Shown here in pieces: positions 1 through 8,778 of a stretch of DNA of 64,000 bases. Location: positions 4,712,001-4,776,000 of the forward strand of contig NZ_CP024190.1 in NCBI RefSeq assembly GCF_003391395.1, given 5' to 3'. Under the pieces are notes generated by a model that had not been told where the DNA came from, ran no database searches, and saw nothing but the letters and a program-made list of their open reading frames with translations. Made by a program: the position numbers and the translations under genes. Within the stretch, counting starts at the first letter, position 1. Every line of letters starts with the position of its first letter. The stretch is from Mycobacterium marinum (GTDB taxonomy: Bacteria > Actinomycetota > Actinomycetes > Mycobacteriales > Mycobacteriaceae).

Positions 1-2
1 GT

Positions 3-938
3 CTGTTCACGGCTGCCGGCGTGACTCTAGCCGTTTTCGTCTGGGTGGAAACCATCGCCGCGCAGCCCATTCTGCCAATTCGCCTGTTCGCCGCGCCGGT
101 ATTCAGCGTGTGCTGCGTGCTGGCGTTCGTCGTGGGGTTCGCGATGCTGGGCGCACTGATCTTCGTGCCAACATTCATGCAGTACGTCAACGGCATTTCG
201 GCAACCGCCTCGGGACTGCGCATCGTGCCGATGGTGATCGGCATGTTGATCACGTCCATCGGTAGCGGCAGCATGGTGGGGCGCACCGGCCGCTACAAGG
301 TCTTTCCAGTCCTGGGCACGGCGCTGATGACACTCGCGTTTCTTTTGATGTCGCGCATGGACGAATCGACTTCTGCGGCAGTGCAGTCGGTCTACCTGCT
401 GATCCTGGGGTCCGCCATCGGGATGTCCTCGCAGGTGCTGGTAATCATCGTGCAGAACACGTCGGAGTTCGAAGACCTGGGCGTTGCGACCTCTGGCGTT
501 AGCCTGTTCCGAACCATCGGCGGCTCGTTCGGAGCCGCCATCTTCGGTTCCTTGTTCGTCAACTTCCTCAACTCGCGGCTGGCTTCGGCGCTGACGGCCA
601 CCGGCGCGGCCACCGAAGTGGCTAGTTCCCCCGAAGCGCTGCACCGACAATCCCCTGCCGTGGCAGCGCCGATCGTGCACGCCTACGCCGGATCACTAGC
701 CCAGGTATTCCTGTGCGCGGCACCGGTCGCCGCCATTGGTTTCGTCTTGGCCCTATTCATGCGCGAAGTCCCGTTGCGCGATATCCACAACAGGGAACAC
801 GACGCACGCGTGCCGCCCGGCGATGGGTCGGGTCAGCAGAACAAGCTCGAGGGCGACTTGGACACCGGCGAATCCGTAGGCGCGCCGGGCAAGGAGCCGG
901 ATTTCGGTGTTGATCCCGCCATGGGGCCGGTTCGATAG
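3..938 (+). CDS. MFS transporter (DHA2/EmrB-QacA type), C-terminal part
   Basis: The reading frame is open from the first bases of the window, so the true start lies upstream and only about the last 310 residues are present. The visible part has several hydrophobic helices, a short cytoplasmic loop with a GRTGRYK motif, which is the second-half copy of the MFS loop signature, and a hydrophilic tail of about 55 residues. This fits the C-terminal half of a 14-helix proton-driven drug or metabolite exporter in the inner membrane. The specific substrate cannot be read from the sequence. The family call is firm; the 5' boundary is unknown. Confidence 0.8.
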   Translation: MFTAAGVTLAVFVWVETIAAQPILPIRLFAAPVFSVCCVLAFVVGFAMLGALIFVPTFMQYVNGISATASGLRIVPMVIGMLITSIGSGSMVGRTGRYKVFPVLGTALMTLAFLLMSRMDESTSAAVQSVYLLILGSAIGMSSQVLVIIVQNTSEFEDLGVATSGVSLFRTIGGSFGAAIFGSLFVNFLNSRLASALTATGAATEVASSPEALHRQSPAVAAPIVHAYAGSLAQVFLCAAPVAAIGFVLALFMREVPLRDIHNREHDARVPPGDGSGQQNKLEGDLDTGESVGAPGKEPDFGVDPAMGPVR

Positions 939-1127
939 TCCCGGCCCACCGTCACCTGCATGCCTTGGTGGCGCTTGTCGATACTACTGCGCGGCACACC
1001 AACTCATCGGCCGAGGATGTAGCCATTTTTGTCGCGATCCCAGGCCCTGGGTTCAATCCCCTAGCGCATGCGTGCCGTGCAGAAGGCGAGCAGCCCAGCC
1101 GGCGCCAGAACACCACCAGGTTATCGT

Positions 1128-1418
1128 CACGATGTACTGGCTGAGGCATTTCTTCTCGCGGTCCGGGGGGCCGGTGTGAAACCCGTCCGGGTGCGGGGCA
1201 ATGTGCAACCCGAAGCCGCTGTGCTGACGTAGGTACCCCGCGCTCATCGCGTTGGGGTAGCCGGGCCGACAGACAATCTCACCGACCATGCCGGTAGGCA
1301 GTCCGGTGCCGTCGTCGTCGACGATCCGGACGTCGAAGTTCGGATTCGGCCGTGCCGCACGCCGGTCGCGCACCGCCGGGACCGTGAAGCGATCGACTCC
1401 GAGATCAGACGGACCGAA
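1128..1418 (-). pseudogene. Remnant of an acyl-CoA ligase (AMP-binding enzyme)
   Basis: This minus-strand stretch translates to a segment typical of the C-terminal half of AMP-forming CoA ligases. It shows RPNPNFDVRIVDDDG, then TGMVGEIVCRP, then a degraded GYLR and DGFHTG, which correspond to the usual region ending in FHTGD. The N-terminal domain, P-loop and C-terminal lysine region are missing, and the part after FHTG has drifted out of recognition. It lies directly downstream of the Rieske oxygenase on the same strand, so it was probably the next gene of that operon. The remaining bases from 939 to 1437 hold nothing else I recognise. Confidence 0.6.
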
Positions 1419-1437
1419 GGGCCCGCTCAGCTGCCGA

Positions 1438-2613
1438 TCAGGCTTTCGACGCGGCCGGATCGGGCAGGCCGTCGGCGGTGTATCCGAAATCGGCGGGCGA
1501 GGTTTGCGCCCCCGGGTAGAAGCGGTGCGCCCAGCGACGAAGGGCAGCATAGTCGCGCGCCTCTTCGGGAGCCAGGTTCGGCTTCTCCAGGTATTTCATG
1601 TTCTCCCAGGTGAAGAAGTCTTGTTTGATGACTTCCTGCTGCAGCGCCAGGAACCTTGCGGCGCGACCGATCGGTACGTCGCCGGCGTCGCCGGGTTCGC
1701 GAATGGAAGCCTGGGTGTAGAAGTAGTCGGTGTAGTCCTCGTCGACCGGTGTCTGTCCGGTGACTTGAACGGTGGCCACCAATTCGCTTGGAAAGCGCAC
1801 AATTCCGAGGCCCAGTGAGTAGTTGTCGTAGACGATCTTCGCATCAACCGGGCCATTCGGGGTCAGCCATGTCTTGGTCCGTCCGCCGCCGAAGTTCGCA
1901 TTGACTGTCGCGTGCAGGTGATAGCCGGAGACCTCGAACGAGGCCGTGTTGGCGGGGCTGGCCGCCTTGTGCACGTATTGAACGTGGTAGGGGTCCGCGG
2001 CGTTCTCGATGATCATCTGCGGATGCACCTTCACCCGGTTGAGCATTCGGGTATGTGGGTGCAACGGGTAGTACTCATTTGTTTCCAGCTCGGGCAGCAC
2101 TGGCGGCTGCCAGTAGGGCGGCCGGCCGTGGCGCTCGTGCCAGACCAGGATAAAGCCGTACCACTGGATGCTCGGGTAGCTGCGGATTCGTACGTTGTTC
2201 TTGCAGCCGATCTTGCTGTAGGGAATCAGCGCGTTGGTGCCGTCACCGCGCCACTGCCACCCGTGCCATGGGCAGACGATGTGTTCACCCTCGACGGTGC
2301 CGCCGACGCCCAGGTTCGCGCCGAGGTGCTGACAGTAGGCGTCCAGCGCATGCACCCGGCCCGACGCGGTGCGGAACAACACCAGCTCTTCAGCAAAATA
2401 GTGCACTCGCTTGACTTCGCCGGCACCCAGCTCGGATGAGAACGCCACGATGAACCACCCCGTCGGGAACCGGTACGGCGACAGCGCGATGCCGGAGGGA
2501 CCGAATTCTTGTTCGGAGAGTTCTTCGGCCGAGTTTGAGGCCGAGTTCGAGGTGGAAGGCGCCACAAGGCCTCCGTTTCCCACGCGGCCAAGCGGCAACC
2601 GAGCCGCGCTCAT
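1438..2613 (-). CDS. Rieske [2Fe-2S] ring-hydroxylating oxygenase (KshA-like)
   Basis: Oxygenase component of a Rieske non-haem iron monooxygenase, a family that hydroxylates steroids and other hydrophobic rings using an external reductase. With the ATG at 2613 the protein has 391 residues. The Rieske cluster ligands are C94-x-H96 and C114-PW-H117. The mononuclear iron site is ENAADPYHVQYVH, giving D207, H210 and H215. An upstream in-frame start at 2661 would place the A/T-rich palindrome at 2634-2657 inside the gene, so the inner ATG is preferred. No reductase gene is adjacent. It resembles 3-ketosteroid 9-alpha-hydroxylase oxygenase subunits, but the substrate is not established. Confidence 0.85.
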   Translation of the reverse strand: MSAARLPLGRVGNGGLVAPSTSNSASNSAEELSEQEFGPSGIALSPYRFPTGWFIVAFSSELGAGEVKRVHYFAEELVLFRTASGRVHALDAYCQHLGANLGVGGTVEGEHIVCPWHGWQWRGDGTNALIPYSKIGCKNNVRIRSYPSIQWYGFILVWHERHGRPPYWQPPVLPELETNEYYPLHPHTRMLNRVKVHPQMIIENAADPYHVQYVHKAASPANTASFEVSGYHLHATVNANFGGGRTKTWLTPNGPVDAKIVYDNYSLGLGIVRFPSELVATVQVTGQTPVDEDYTDYFYTQASIREPGDAGDVPIGRAARFLALQQEVIKQDFFTWENMKYLEKPNLAPEEARDYAALRRWAHRFYPGAQTSPADFGYTADGLPDPAASKA

Positions 2614-2633
2614 GCTTCGTGGTCCGACGACTA

Positions 2634-2657
2634 TGCCTATTTTTACTATTTTAGGCA
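2634..2657. promoter_or_regulatory. A/T-rich palindrome upstream of the Rieske oxygenase
   Basis: TGCCTA and TAGGCA arms flank a 12-base A/T-rich core containing TTTACTATTTT. The core stands out in this GC-rich DNA and lies 21 bases before the preferred start of the minus-strand oxygenase. The same 11-base core recurs at 11306-11316 upstream of the acyl-CoA dehydrogenase operon. It is a likely operator or promoter element; the binding protein is unknown. Confidence 0.5.
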
Positions 2658-3056
2658 CCACACGTCAACGCGGGAGCGGACCGGGCAAGGCCGCTGTCCG
2701 AACAGGGTAGGCCCCGGCACGGCGCGGCGCGGCGGAGTCATTCACTTTCGCTCGTCCGGCTCTCGGTTCTCTACCACTGTGCAGCAATCCGTTTCGGAAT
2801 CGGCTCAGCGCCACCTTGCCGGCCTACAGCCCCCGATGGCGTCCCCTTCTTTGGCAACCGCCCAAGAGGCACCGCAGTTGCAGACGTTGGTACCGTCAGC
2901 GCTTTTCGACTCCCGCTGAGCGGCAGCGACATGTGTCTGATGTGGCCGAGTTTGAAGGTACGGGCGGCAAAGTCTGTACCTGCCCTACCGGGGCGCGAGG
3001 GCGATGAGATCAATCCATGCGAGGTTTCGCGTATCGAGTGCCGCTAAGCCCCCAGG
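2658..3056. other. Non-coding gap
   Basis: This is the gap between the divergent Rieske promoter and the end of the ferredoxin gene. Short open frames exist on both strands, but none has a recognisable protein or a good ribosome site. I see nothing in it beyond the hairpin that follows. Confidence 0.4.
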
Positions 3057-3080
3057 GTGCAGAGTCATCCAACTCTGCAC
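3057..3080 (-). terminator. Hairpin downstream of the ferredoxin gene
   Basis: A perfect 9-bp stem, GTGCAGAGT with ACTCTGCAC, closes a 6-base loop about 70 bases beyond the ferredoxin stop codon. There is no T-tract, as is common for proposed mycobacterial terminators. Function as a terminator is inferred from position and structure only. Confidence 0.35.
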
Positions 3081-3147
3081 TTCACCCAGCTCGGAGCACC
3101 TTCAATGACTGTGATGCGGCCGCTCCGGGCGCACGGTAGTTCGGACG

Positions 3148-3338
3148 TCAGTCGATAAGCCGCAGTGCGGCTTTCGGGCATTGATCGACGGCAGCGTGCA
3201 CATCGATCTGCCGATCCGCAGGCACCGGCCATCGGCGATCTGCACCACGTCAGCATCTCCGAGCGCAAATATGTCCGGGGCGAGCGATTCACAGAATCCA
3301 TTCGCCTCACACAAGGTCTCGTCAACTATCACTCGCAT
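3148..3338 (-). pseudogene. P450-type 3Fe-4S ferredoxin, frameshifted
   Basis: Small ferredoxin of the kind that feeds electrons to mycobacterial P450s. The start ATG at 3338 is preceded by AAGGAG. The first 37 or so residues are intact and contain the first cysteine ligands as C10-EANGF-C16. At 3227-3230 the coding strand reads GGCCGG where one more base, probably C, is needed. Without it the frame runs into unrelated sequence. Restoring one base gives a normal 63-residue protein ending VDQCPKAALRLID, with the expected third cysteine in QCP and a TGA at 3148-3150. It follows the CoA-transferase gene by 17 bases. Either the gene is inactivated or one base was lost in assembly. Confidence 0.8.
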
Positions 3339-3355
3339 CGGCTACTCCTTTGCCA

Positions 3356-5761
3356 TCAGACGCCCTTGGGACGGGTCCCGATTACCTCACCGGCCCTGAG
3401 TCGCTCCAGTTCGTGCTCGTTCAGCCCGCACCGATCCCGCAGGATCTCCTTGGTGTGCTGGCCCAATGTTGGCGGCGGGCGCCGTAACCATTCGCTCTGG
3501 CCGGCCAGCCGGGCGAACGGCGGCGTGGGATAGAGCATCGGGCCGGTGCGTGGGTGGAGCAGCCCCTCGAAGAACCCGCGGCCGCGCAGTTGCGGGTTTT
3601 CGGTCACCGACGAAGGCGACACGACGGGCGCGGCTGGAATACCGGCTGCGGCCAACAATTCCACTGTCGAGTCCCGCGGCTGGATGGCAAACCATTCCCG
3701 CAACATGCCGTCGACTTCGTCGGCACGATCTCGCCGCCCTGCCGCGGTAGATAAGCCCGCATCGCACCACGGCGGATCATCCATCAGGTCAACCAGTGCC
3801 CGCCATTGCCGGTCGTCGCACACACTGACCGCGATCCAATGATCGTCGTCACCGGCACAGCGATAAATGTTCTGCAACGCCCCGCCTAGGCCACGATTAC
3901 CCCTTCGGCCCAGGGTAGTCCCGAACACCTCGAACTCGATGGGCTGAACTGCGGTGGTGTTCAGCACCGCTTCGACCATCGGCAGTTCGACCTGTTGACC
4001 CAACCCGGTTCGCTCGGCAAAGCTCAGCGCGGCAAGCACTGCAAACGCGGCATGGACACCGGCCAGCGGGTCGCAGGCTCCCCGCGGCGTTACCGGTGGC
4101 GCGTCGGACAATCCGGTCAACCAGGTCAGGCCCCCGATCTGTTCCATGGTGGGAGCGAACCCGACCCGTTCGCGCCACGGGCCGTCCAGTCCGAACGCCG
4201 GCATCCTGGCGACAACGAGTTTGGGATTGGCCTGCAGCAGCACGTCGGCACTGAGACCAAAGTGGTCCATTACCCGCGGCGAGAAGTTCTCGATAACCAG
4301 ATCGGCATCGGCGATCAACCTCAGGAACAGACCGCGACCTTCAACCGAGCCCAAATCCAGTGTTACCGAACGCTTGTTGGTGTTCATTGCATGGAACACC
4401 CAGCCGTATTCCCACCAGTCATCCACGTCGGTGCGCATGCCCCCCGAATAGCGAATGCCATCCGGACGCTGAATCGACTCGATCTTGACGACGTCGGCTC
4501 CGAACGCCGCCAGCAGGTGGGTGGCGGCGGGGCCGGCCCAGAAAGCGGTGAGATCGATGACGCGAACCCCCTCCAGCGGCAGGCCTTGGTCTACCGGCTT
4601 GGGCTTGGATTCGGCCGCGGACCAGCGGGGCTCGTCGTCGACGTCCGTACCGGGCGCAGCGGTGCGTCCAACCGGCGCCGGGGCGCAGCGCGACATCAAC
4701 CACGGCGGGCGAGGCTGGTGAAAGCCCGCGGGATTTTCCACGAAGACCCCACGCGCGGTGATGTGGTCCATGTTGCGGATGGTGGCACCGTTGCCCAACG
4801 CCGCGATGGGTAGCCGGAAGAGCTGTCCCAGTTCGACGATCTCCTCGACGGTTCGTTCGGCCATCCAGGGACCGATCGATTCTCGGATCAGGTCCCGGTA
4901 TTCCCATCGGCCGATCTGGAAGCGCAACTGCGGAATATCTTCCAGTTCGGGGCATTCCACCATCGCGCAGAAGTCGAGCCACTGCTGACCGGTGACCATG
5001 GTGATGCCGACGTAACCGTCTTTGACGGGCACGATGGATGGGACCTCGAGGGTGCGTCGAACCGACGGAACCTGCAGCAGCTGCGAATGCAGCCATTCGC
5101 TGCTCTGCATCAGCGCCATCGCCTCGAGCATCGACAAGTCAAGGTGCTCCCCCGGACCGCCACGTTCGACACGGCGACTTATAGCCAGCGCACCGAATGC
5201 GGCGAACGCGCCGCCCATGTACTCGCCCAGGTCTCCGCCGATCGAGATGGGCGGTCCAGCCGGATCACCGCGAAAGCCAGGCGAGCCCGCCCACGCCTGC
5301 AGGGTGAACTCGCTAGCGGCACGCTCAGCGAACGGACCGGCCCAGCCGAAGTCGGAGATCGTGACGATGATGACCTGCGGCGAGTCAGCAAGCAATTGCA
5401 CCGGATCGATGCCCAGCCCCCCGGCCTGCGAGCGCCCGGCGGTGACGATCAGAACGTCCGCTGCGGCCAGCTCGGCGCGGTAGCGCTGCGAATCCGGCGC
5501 CAGGGTCAGGCTCTGCTTGCCGGCGTTGAGATAGCAGTACAACGGTGCGGCTGGCGCACCTTCTGGCACCGGAGCACAGCTCGCCGAGTAGGTCCTTAGC
5601 GGATCACCTTGTGGCGGTTCAATTTTGCGCACATGGGCGCCCGCATCAACCAACAGCTTGCCACAATAGCTACCGGCCATGCGGTCACTGATCTCGAGTA
5701 CGTGCAACTTGTCCAGCGGGGTTGGTCGGCCCTCAGACCCATGACTCACGCTGCCGAGCAT
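3356..5761 (-). CDS. Two-domain CaiB/BaiF (family III) CoA-transferase
   Basis: The protein has about 801 residues, twice the usual length of about 400 for family III CoA-transferases, because two CaiB/BaiF units are joined. The first begins near residue 15 (LDKLHVLEISDRMAGSYCGKLL). The second begins near residue 400 with LEGVRVIDLTAFWAGPAATH, followed by LAAFGADVVKIE and a second catalytic-domain stretch. The family moves CoA between carboxylic acids in the cytoplasm without ATP. The ATG at 5761 is chosen over the upstream TTG at 5800. The ferredoxin gene follows after 17 bases and a GntR regulator is transcribed divergently. The acid substrate is unknown. Confidence 0.85.
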   Translation of the reverse strand: MLGSVSHGSEGRPTPLDKLHVLEISDRMAGSYCGKLLVDAGAHVRKIEPPQGDPLRTYSASCAPVPEGAPAAPLYCYLNAGKQSLTLAPDSQRYRAELAAADVLIVTAGRSQAGGLGIDPVQLLADSPQVIIVTISDFGWAGPFAERAASEFTLQAWAGSPGFRGDPAGPPISIGGDLGEYMGGAFAAFGALAISRRVERGGPGEHLDLSMLEAMALMQSSEWLHSQLLQVPSVRRTLEVPSIVPVKDGYVGITMVTGQQWLDFCAMVECPELEDIPQLRFQIGRWEYRDLIRESIGPWMAERTVEEIVELGQLFRLPIAALGNGATIRNMDHITARGVFVENPAGFHQPRPPWLMSRCAPAPVGRTAAPGTDVDDEPRWSAAESKPKPVDQGLPLEGVRVIDLTAFWAGPAATHLLAAFGADVVKIESIQRPDGIRYSGGMRTDVDDWWEYGWVFHAMNTNKRSVTLDLGSVEGRGLFLRLIADADLVIENFSPRVMDHFGLSADVLLQANPKLVVARMPAFGLDGPWRERVGFAPTMEQIGGLTWLTGLSDAPPVTPRGACDPLAGVHAAFAVLAALSFAERTGLGQQVELPMVEAVLNTTAVQPIEFEVFGTTLGRRGNRGLGGALQNIYRCAGDDDHWIAVSVCDDRQWRALVDLMDDPPWCDAGLSTAAGRRDRADEVDGMLREWFAIQPRDSTVELLAAAGIPAAPVVSPSSVTENPQLRGRGFFEGLLHPRTGPMLYPTPPFARLAGQSEWLRRPPPTLGQHTKEILRDRCGLNEHELERLRAGEVIGTRPKGV

Positions 5762-5773
5762 AGTTCTATCTAT

Positions 5774-5793
5774 GCCATCACTGCTAAGATAGC
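5774..5793. promoter_or_regulatory. GCTATC-N8-GATGGC inverted repeat between CoA-transferase and GntR genes
   Basis: Read on the minus strand the site is GCTATCTTAGCAGTGATGGC. It nearly matches the perfect GCTATC-N8-GATAGC element at 32512-32531. An additional CATAG-TTCTAT-CTATG repeat lies next to it at 5759-5774. The position between divergent CoA-transferase and GntR genes suggests an operator, possibly for the GntR protein itself. Confidence 0.45.
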
Positions 5794-5858
5794 GAAGCAA
5801 ATCGAGTTCGCGGAGCCAGCGGCCGTGCGCTCCCCCTGTTGCCTAGCGCGAGGACCGG

Positions 5859-6680
5859 ATGACCGCCTTGGGTATTGGCCCTGACCCCCGACGCAGACTG
5901 TCAGCACCGAGAATTGCCGAAATAGTAGCCGACGAGTTGCGTCGGCAGATCATCGACGGCGAGCTTGCCGACGGCGACCTGCTGCCACGCCAGGAAGTGC
6001 TGGTCGAACAGTTCAACGTCAGTCTGGTTTCCCTGCGAGAAGCGCTGCGGATCTTGGAAACCGAGGGATTGGTTTCGGTTCGTCGGGGCAATCGTGGCGG
6101 TGCGGTCGTGCACGCACCGGCCAAGACCAGCGCCGCTTACATGCTTGGGCTGCTCCTGCAAAGCGAGTCCGTGGCCGTCAGCGACCTCGGCGCGGCATTG
6201 CAGGAACTCGAACCTGCCTGTGCCGCACTGGCAGCGCAGCGGCCCGACCGGGCCGACACGCTGGTGCCCGAACTCAAACGGGTCAACGAAGCCATGTCTG
6301 AGCACCTCGACGACGGTGCGATGTTCACCGAGATCGGCCGGCAGTTCCACGACCTCATCGTGCGCGGCTGCGGCAACCACACCATCATCGCGGTGGTCGG
6401 CAGCCTGGAGACGCTGTGGACCAGTCACGAACAGCAATGGGCGGACGAGAGCGCGGCCCGCGGCACCTACCCGTCACTGGCCAAACGCCGCGCGGTACTC
6501 AATACGCACATCAAGCTCACCGAGACGATCGCCGAAGGCGACGTGGACCGAGCCCGACGCATCGCCGGCCGGCACCTGGCCGACACCCAGACCTACGTCC
6601 TGTCGGGTCGCGCCGAACAACGCATCTACGCGCTTTCGCCCCAGGCATTGTCTCGCCCGCGTGATATGCGCCGTCCCTGA
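5859..6680 (+). CDS. GntR/FadR-family transcriptional regulator
   Basis: DNA-binding repressor or activator of the FadR (FCD) subgroup, 273 residues. A winged helix-turn-helix spans about residues 16-85, with the signature VLVEQFNVSLVSLREALRILETEGLVSVRRGNRGG. An all-helical FCD ligand domain follows at about 100-235, with the histidines of the usual metal or carboxylate pocket (FHDLIVRG and later H residues). FCD proteins typically sense small organic acids or acyl-CoAs. An AGGA lies 5 bases before the ATG. Its divergent partner is the double CoA-transferase, the most likely target. The effector is unknown. Confidence 0.85.
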   Translation: MTALGIGPDPRRRLSAPRIAEIVADELRRQIIDGELADGDLLPRQEVLVEQFNVSLVSLREALRILETEGLVSVRRGNRGGAVVHAPAKTSAAYMLGLLLQSESVAVSDLGAALQELEPACAALAAQRPDRADTLVPELKRVNEAMSEHLDDGAMFTEIGRQFHDLIVRGCGNHTIIAVVGSLETLWTSHEQQWADESAARGTYPSLAKRRAVLNTHIKLTETIAEGDVDRARRIAGRHLADTQTYVLSGRAEQRIYALSPQALSRPRDMRRP

Positions 6681-7360
6681 AATCCTGACGCCCTGCGAAG
6701 CCGCGTTGGCTACCGGTACCGAACCAACTCGTCCACGCTCCGGCAATCACGCCTTCAGGACTGGTGACCAAGCCCGCTCCTATCGCAACTGCGGTTGATG
6801 CGCCACGACGAACAGCGCCGACCAACCCCAAAAATGTCTGACCCTGCCAGGCCACCGCCCAAACACCATCGGGATGGCCAGGCATTACCAGGAGATCTAC
6901 AGGAAACTCCCAGGGGCAGGGAAACCACCCACATTTCTGCCAAACTGCGCGCTGCCGGTACCGACCACCCGCGCCACAACGGCACGATCGAGTGGTTGCG
7001 AAGCACATCAAGATCTGCCCAGATAGGACGACATCGGCTTCTTTGATTCCCGTGCCGCGGGGTGCATCTCGGAATCCGTCGCGGTGTCGCGGACACTCGA
7101 GGCTGGATTTGCCCCGCGACCATGATCGGCTTGCCATGACCGAGCCGGTCGGAGCGGGGAGCACGCGCCCCAGCTGACAATGCCTCGCGCGCGAAGCCGA
7201 GAAAAGTTTTCGATGGGTTCACTTTTTGTCCTACATGTCGCATCATTGACGAAACCGACAATTAATAGAAACAATTAACAACCATAGAAACAGTGTTAGC
7301 AGTTCATAGTTCTTCCGTGAGTTGACCGGCTCCCCCCTCCCAGTCGCTCGGAGCGCAGCC
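6681..7360. other. Non-coding gap
   Basis: About 680 bases separate the GntR gene from the P450 gene. Long open frames occur on the minus strand, but their composition looks random for high-GC DNA and I recognise no protein. The last 150 bases before the P450 are unusually A/T-rich (around 7200-7310) and probably contain its promoter. Confidence 0.4.
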
Positions 7361-8689
7361 ATGACCGAACTAGTTGCCGCCGCCGCAGTACCCCCCGCCG
7401 TCAGGCTGCCCCCGGAGTTCCGAATGCCGAAGGCGCTGCAGGCCATCACCTACGTTGCACTACGCCGTTGGCTGCTGTTGCGATTGGCGCGTCGCTACGG
7501 AAAAGTCTTCTCGGTCAACTTGCCGCTCTATGGCCATATCGTGGTCGTCGGTGACTCCCTACTCGCTAAGCAAGTCCTAGCCACCAGCCCGGAGGAGCTG
7601 GGCAACATCGAGCCCAATCTCGGCCGGCTGTTCGGCCCGGGGTCGATTTTCTCCCTGGACGGTGAGGAGCATCGGCAGCGCCGGCGTCTATTGATGCCGC
7701 TGTTCCATGGCAACCTCATGAAGTCGTACGAGTCCATCATCGAAGACGAGACGCTTCGTGAAGTCGCCAATTGGCCTGAGGGCCAGTCGTTTCCCGCCAT
7801 GCCTGCGATGGCTCAAATCACACTGGGTGGCATCTTGCGCGCCCTCTTCGGGCCCGAATGCGCCGAACTCGATGAACTACGGCGACTCGTTCCGCCATGG
7901 GTCACTCTCGGCTTGCGGATCGCATTGCTGCCCAGGCCTAGACGAGACTACGGCCGCTACAGTCCGTGGGCAAGGCTGGCGGAAATGCGCCACCAGTGTG
8001 AGATCGTCATCGAGAAACTGATTGAAGCGGCTCGGACCGGGCCCAATCTAGCCGAACGAACCGACGTGCTCGCGCTGATGCTGCGCAGCTGCTACGACGA
8101 TGGTTCGGCCATGTCGCACAACGATATTGTCGATGAACTGTTGACAATGATGGCCGCAGGGCATGAAACCACGGCAGCTACGCTCACCTGGGCGTTCGAG
8201 CGGTTGGGCCGGCACCCCGATGTGCTGGCGGCCCTGGTTGAGGAGGCCGACCGGGGCGGTCGCGCCCTCCGGCAGGCGGCGATCCTGGAAGTCCAGCGGA
8301 CCAGGCCGGCGATCGATCGAGTAGTTCGACGCGTCTGCTCGCCCTATTACCGGCTCGGTCAATGGGTTCTGCCCCAAGGGTATTCGGTTCACCTTCATAT
8401 CGAACAAGTTCAATCCGATCCCGAGGTCTTTCCCGACCCGGAACGCTTCGATCCGCATCGCCACATGGGGGGCAAGCCATCGTCGCTCGGATGGATCCCA
8501 TTCGGTGGCGGGACTCGCCGCTGCATCGGGGCTGCCTTAGCCAATCTGGAGATCGACGTGGTGCTACGCACAGTATTGCAACACTTCACCATCGAACCCA
8601 ATGCGGCACCTGATGAGCGCTGGCACAACCGCGGGATTGCATTTACGCCGAAGGACGGTGGGCAGATTGTCGTACACCGACGCCACTAG
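7361..8689 (+). CDS. Cytochrome P450, CYP138-like
   Basis: Haem monooxygenase of 442 residues. The ATG at 7361 has GGAG 7 bases upstream and is preferred to the TTG at 7322. Diagnostic motifs are the I-helix oxygen-activation sequence AGHETTAAT, the ExxR pair EVQRTR and the cysteine loop FGGGTRRCIGAALA. The N-terminus (PPAVRLPPEFRMPK), the ELGNIEPNLGRLFGPGS stretch and the ending FTPKDGGQIVV closely resemble CYP138 of M. tuberculosis (Rv0136) as I recall it. The physiological substrate of CYP138 is not firmly known. An MFS exporter gene follows on the same strand. Confidence 0.85.
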   Translation: MTELVAAAAVPPAVRLPPEFRMPKALQAITYVALRRWLLLRLARRYGKVFSVNLPLYGHIVVVGDSLLAKQVLATSPEELGNIEPNLGRLFGPGSIFSLDGEEHRQRRRLLMPLFHGNLMKSYESIIEDETLREVANWPEGQSFPAMPAMAQITLGGILRALFGPECAELDELRRLVPPWVTLGLRIALLPRPRRDYGRYSPWARLAEMRHQCEIVIEKLIEAARTGPNLAERTDVLALMLRSCYDDGSAMSHNDIVDELLTMMAAGHETTAATLTWAFERLGRHPDVLAALVEEADRGGRALRQAAILEVQRTRPAIDRVVRRVCSPYYRLGQWVLPQGYSVHLHIEQVQSDPEVFPDPERFDPHRHMGGKPSSLGWIPFGGGTRRCIGAALANLEIDVVLRTVLQHFTIEPNAAPDERWHNRGIAFTPKDGGQIVVHRRH

Positions 8690-8778
8690 ACCGCAGGCGA
8701 CATCCGCTTGCTCTCAACAAGTTCCGAACCCTGCGTATCACCCCTAGACAGCTGCGGCCAAGAGAGGCGATTACTGCG

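Noticed and set aside
27..680. Long frames antisense to the MFS transporter and to many other genes
   Set aside because: They mirror the GC-rich third-position pattern of the real genes and carry no domain signatures.
1035..1060. GGTTCAATCCC, resembling the T-loop of a tRNA
   Set aside because: The flanking bases do not form the required 5-bp T-stem, and no anticodon, D-arm or acceptor stem can be built around it.
6517..7164. Minus-strand frame of 215 codons upstream of the CYP138-like gene
   Set aside because: Composition looks like random high-GC reading, with many Trp, Arg and Cys clusters, no motif, and it overlaps the regulator gene.
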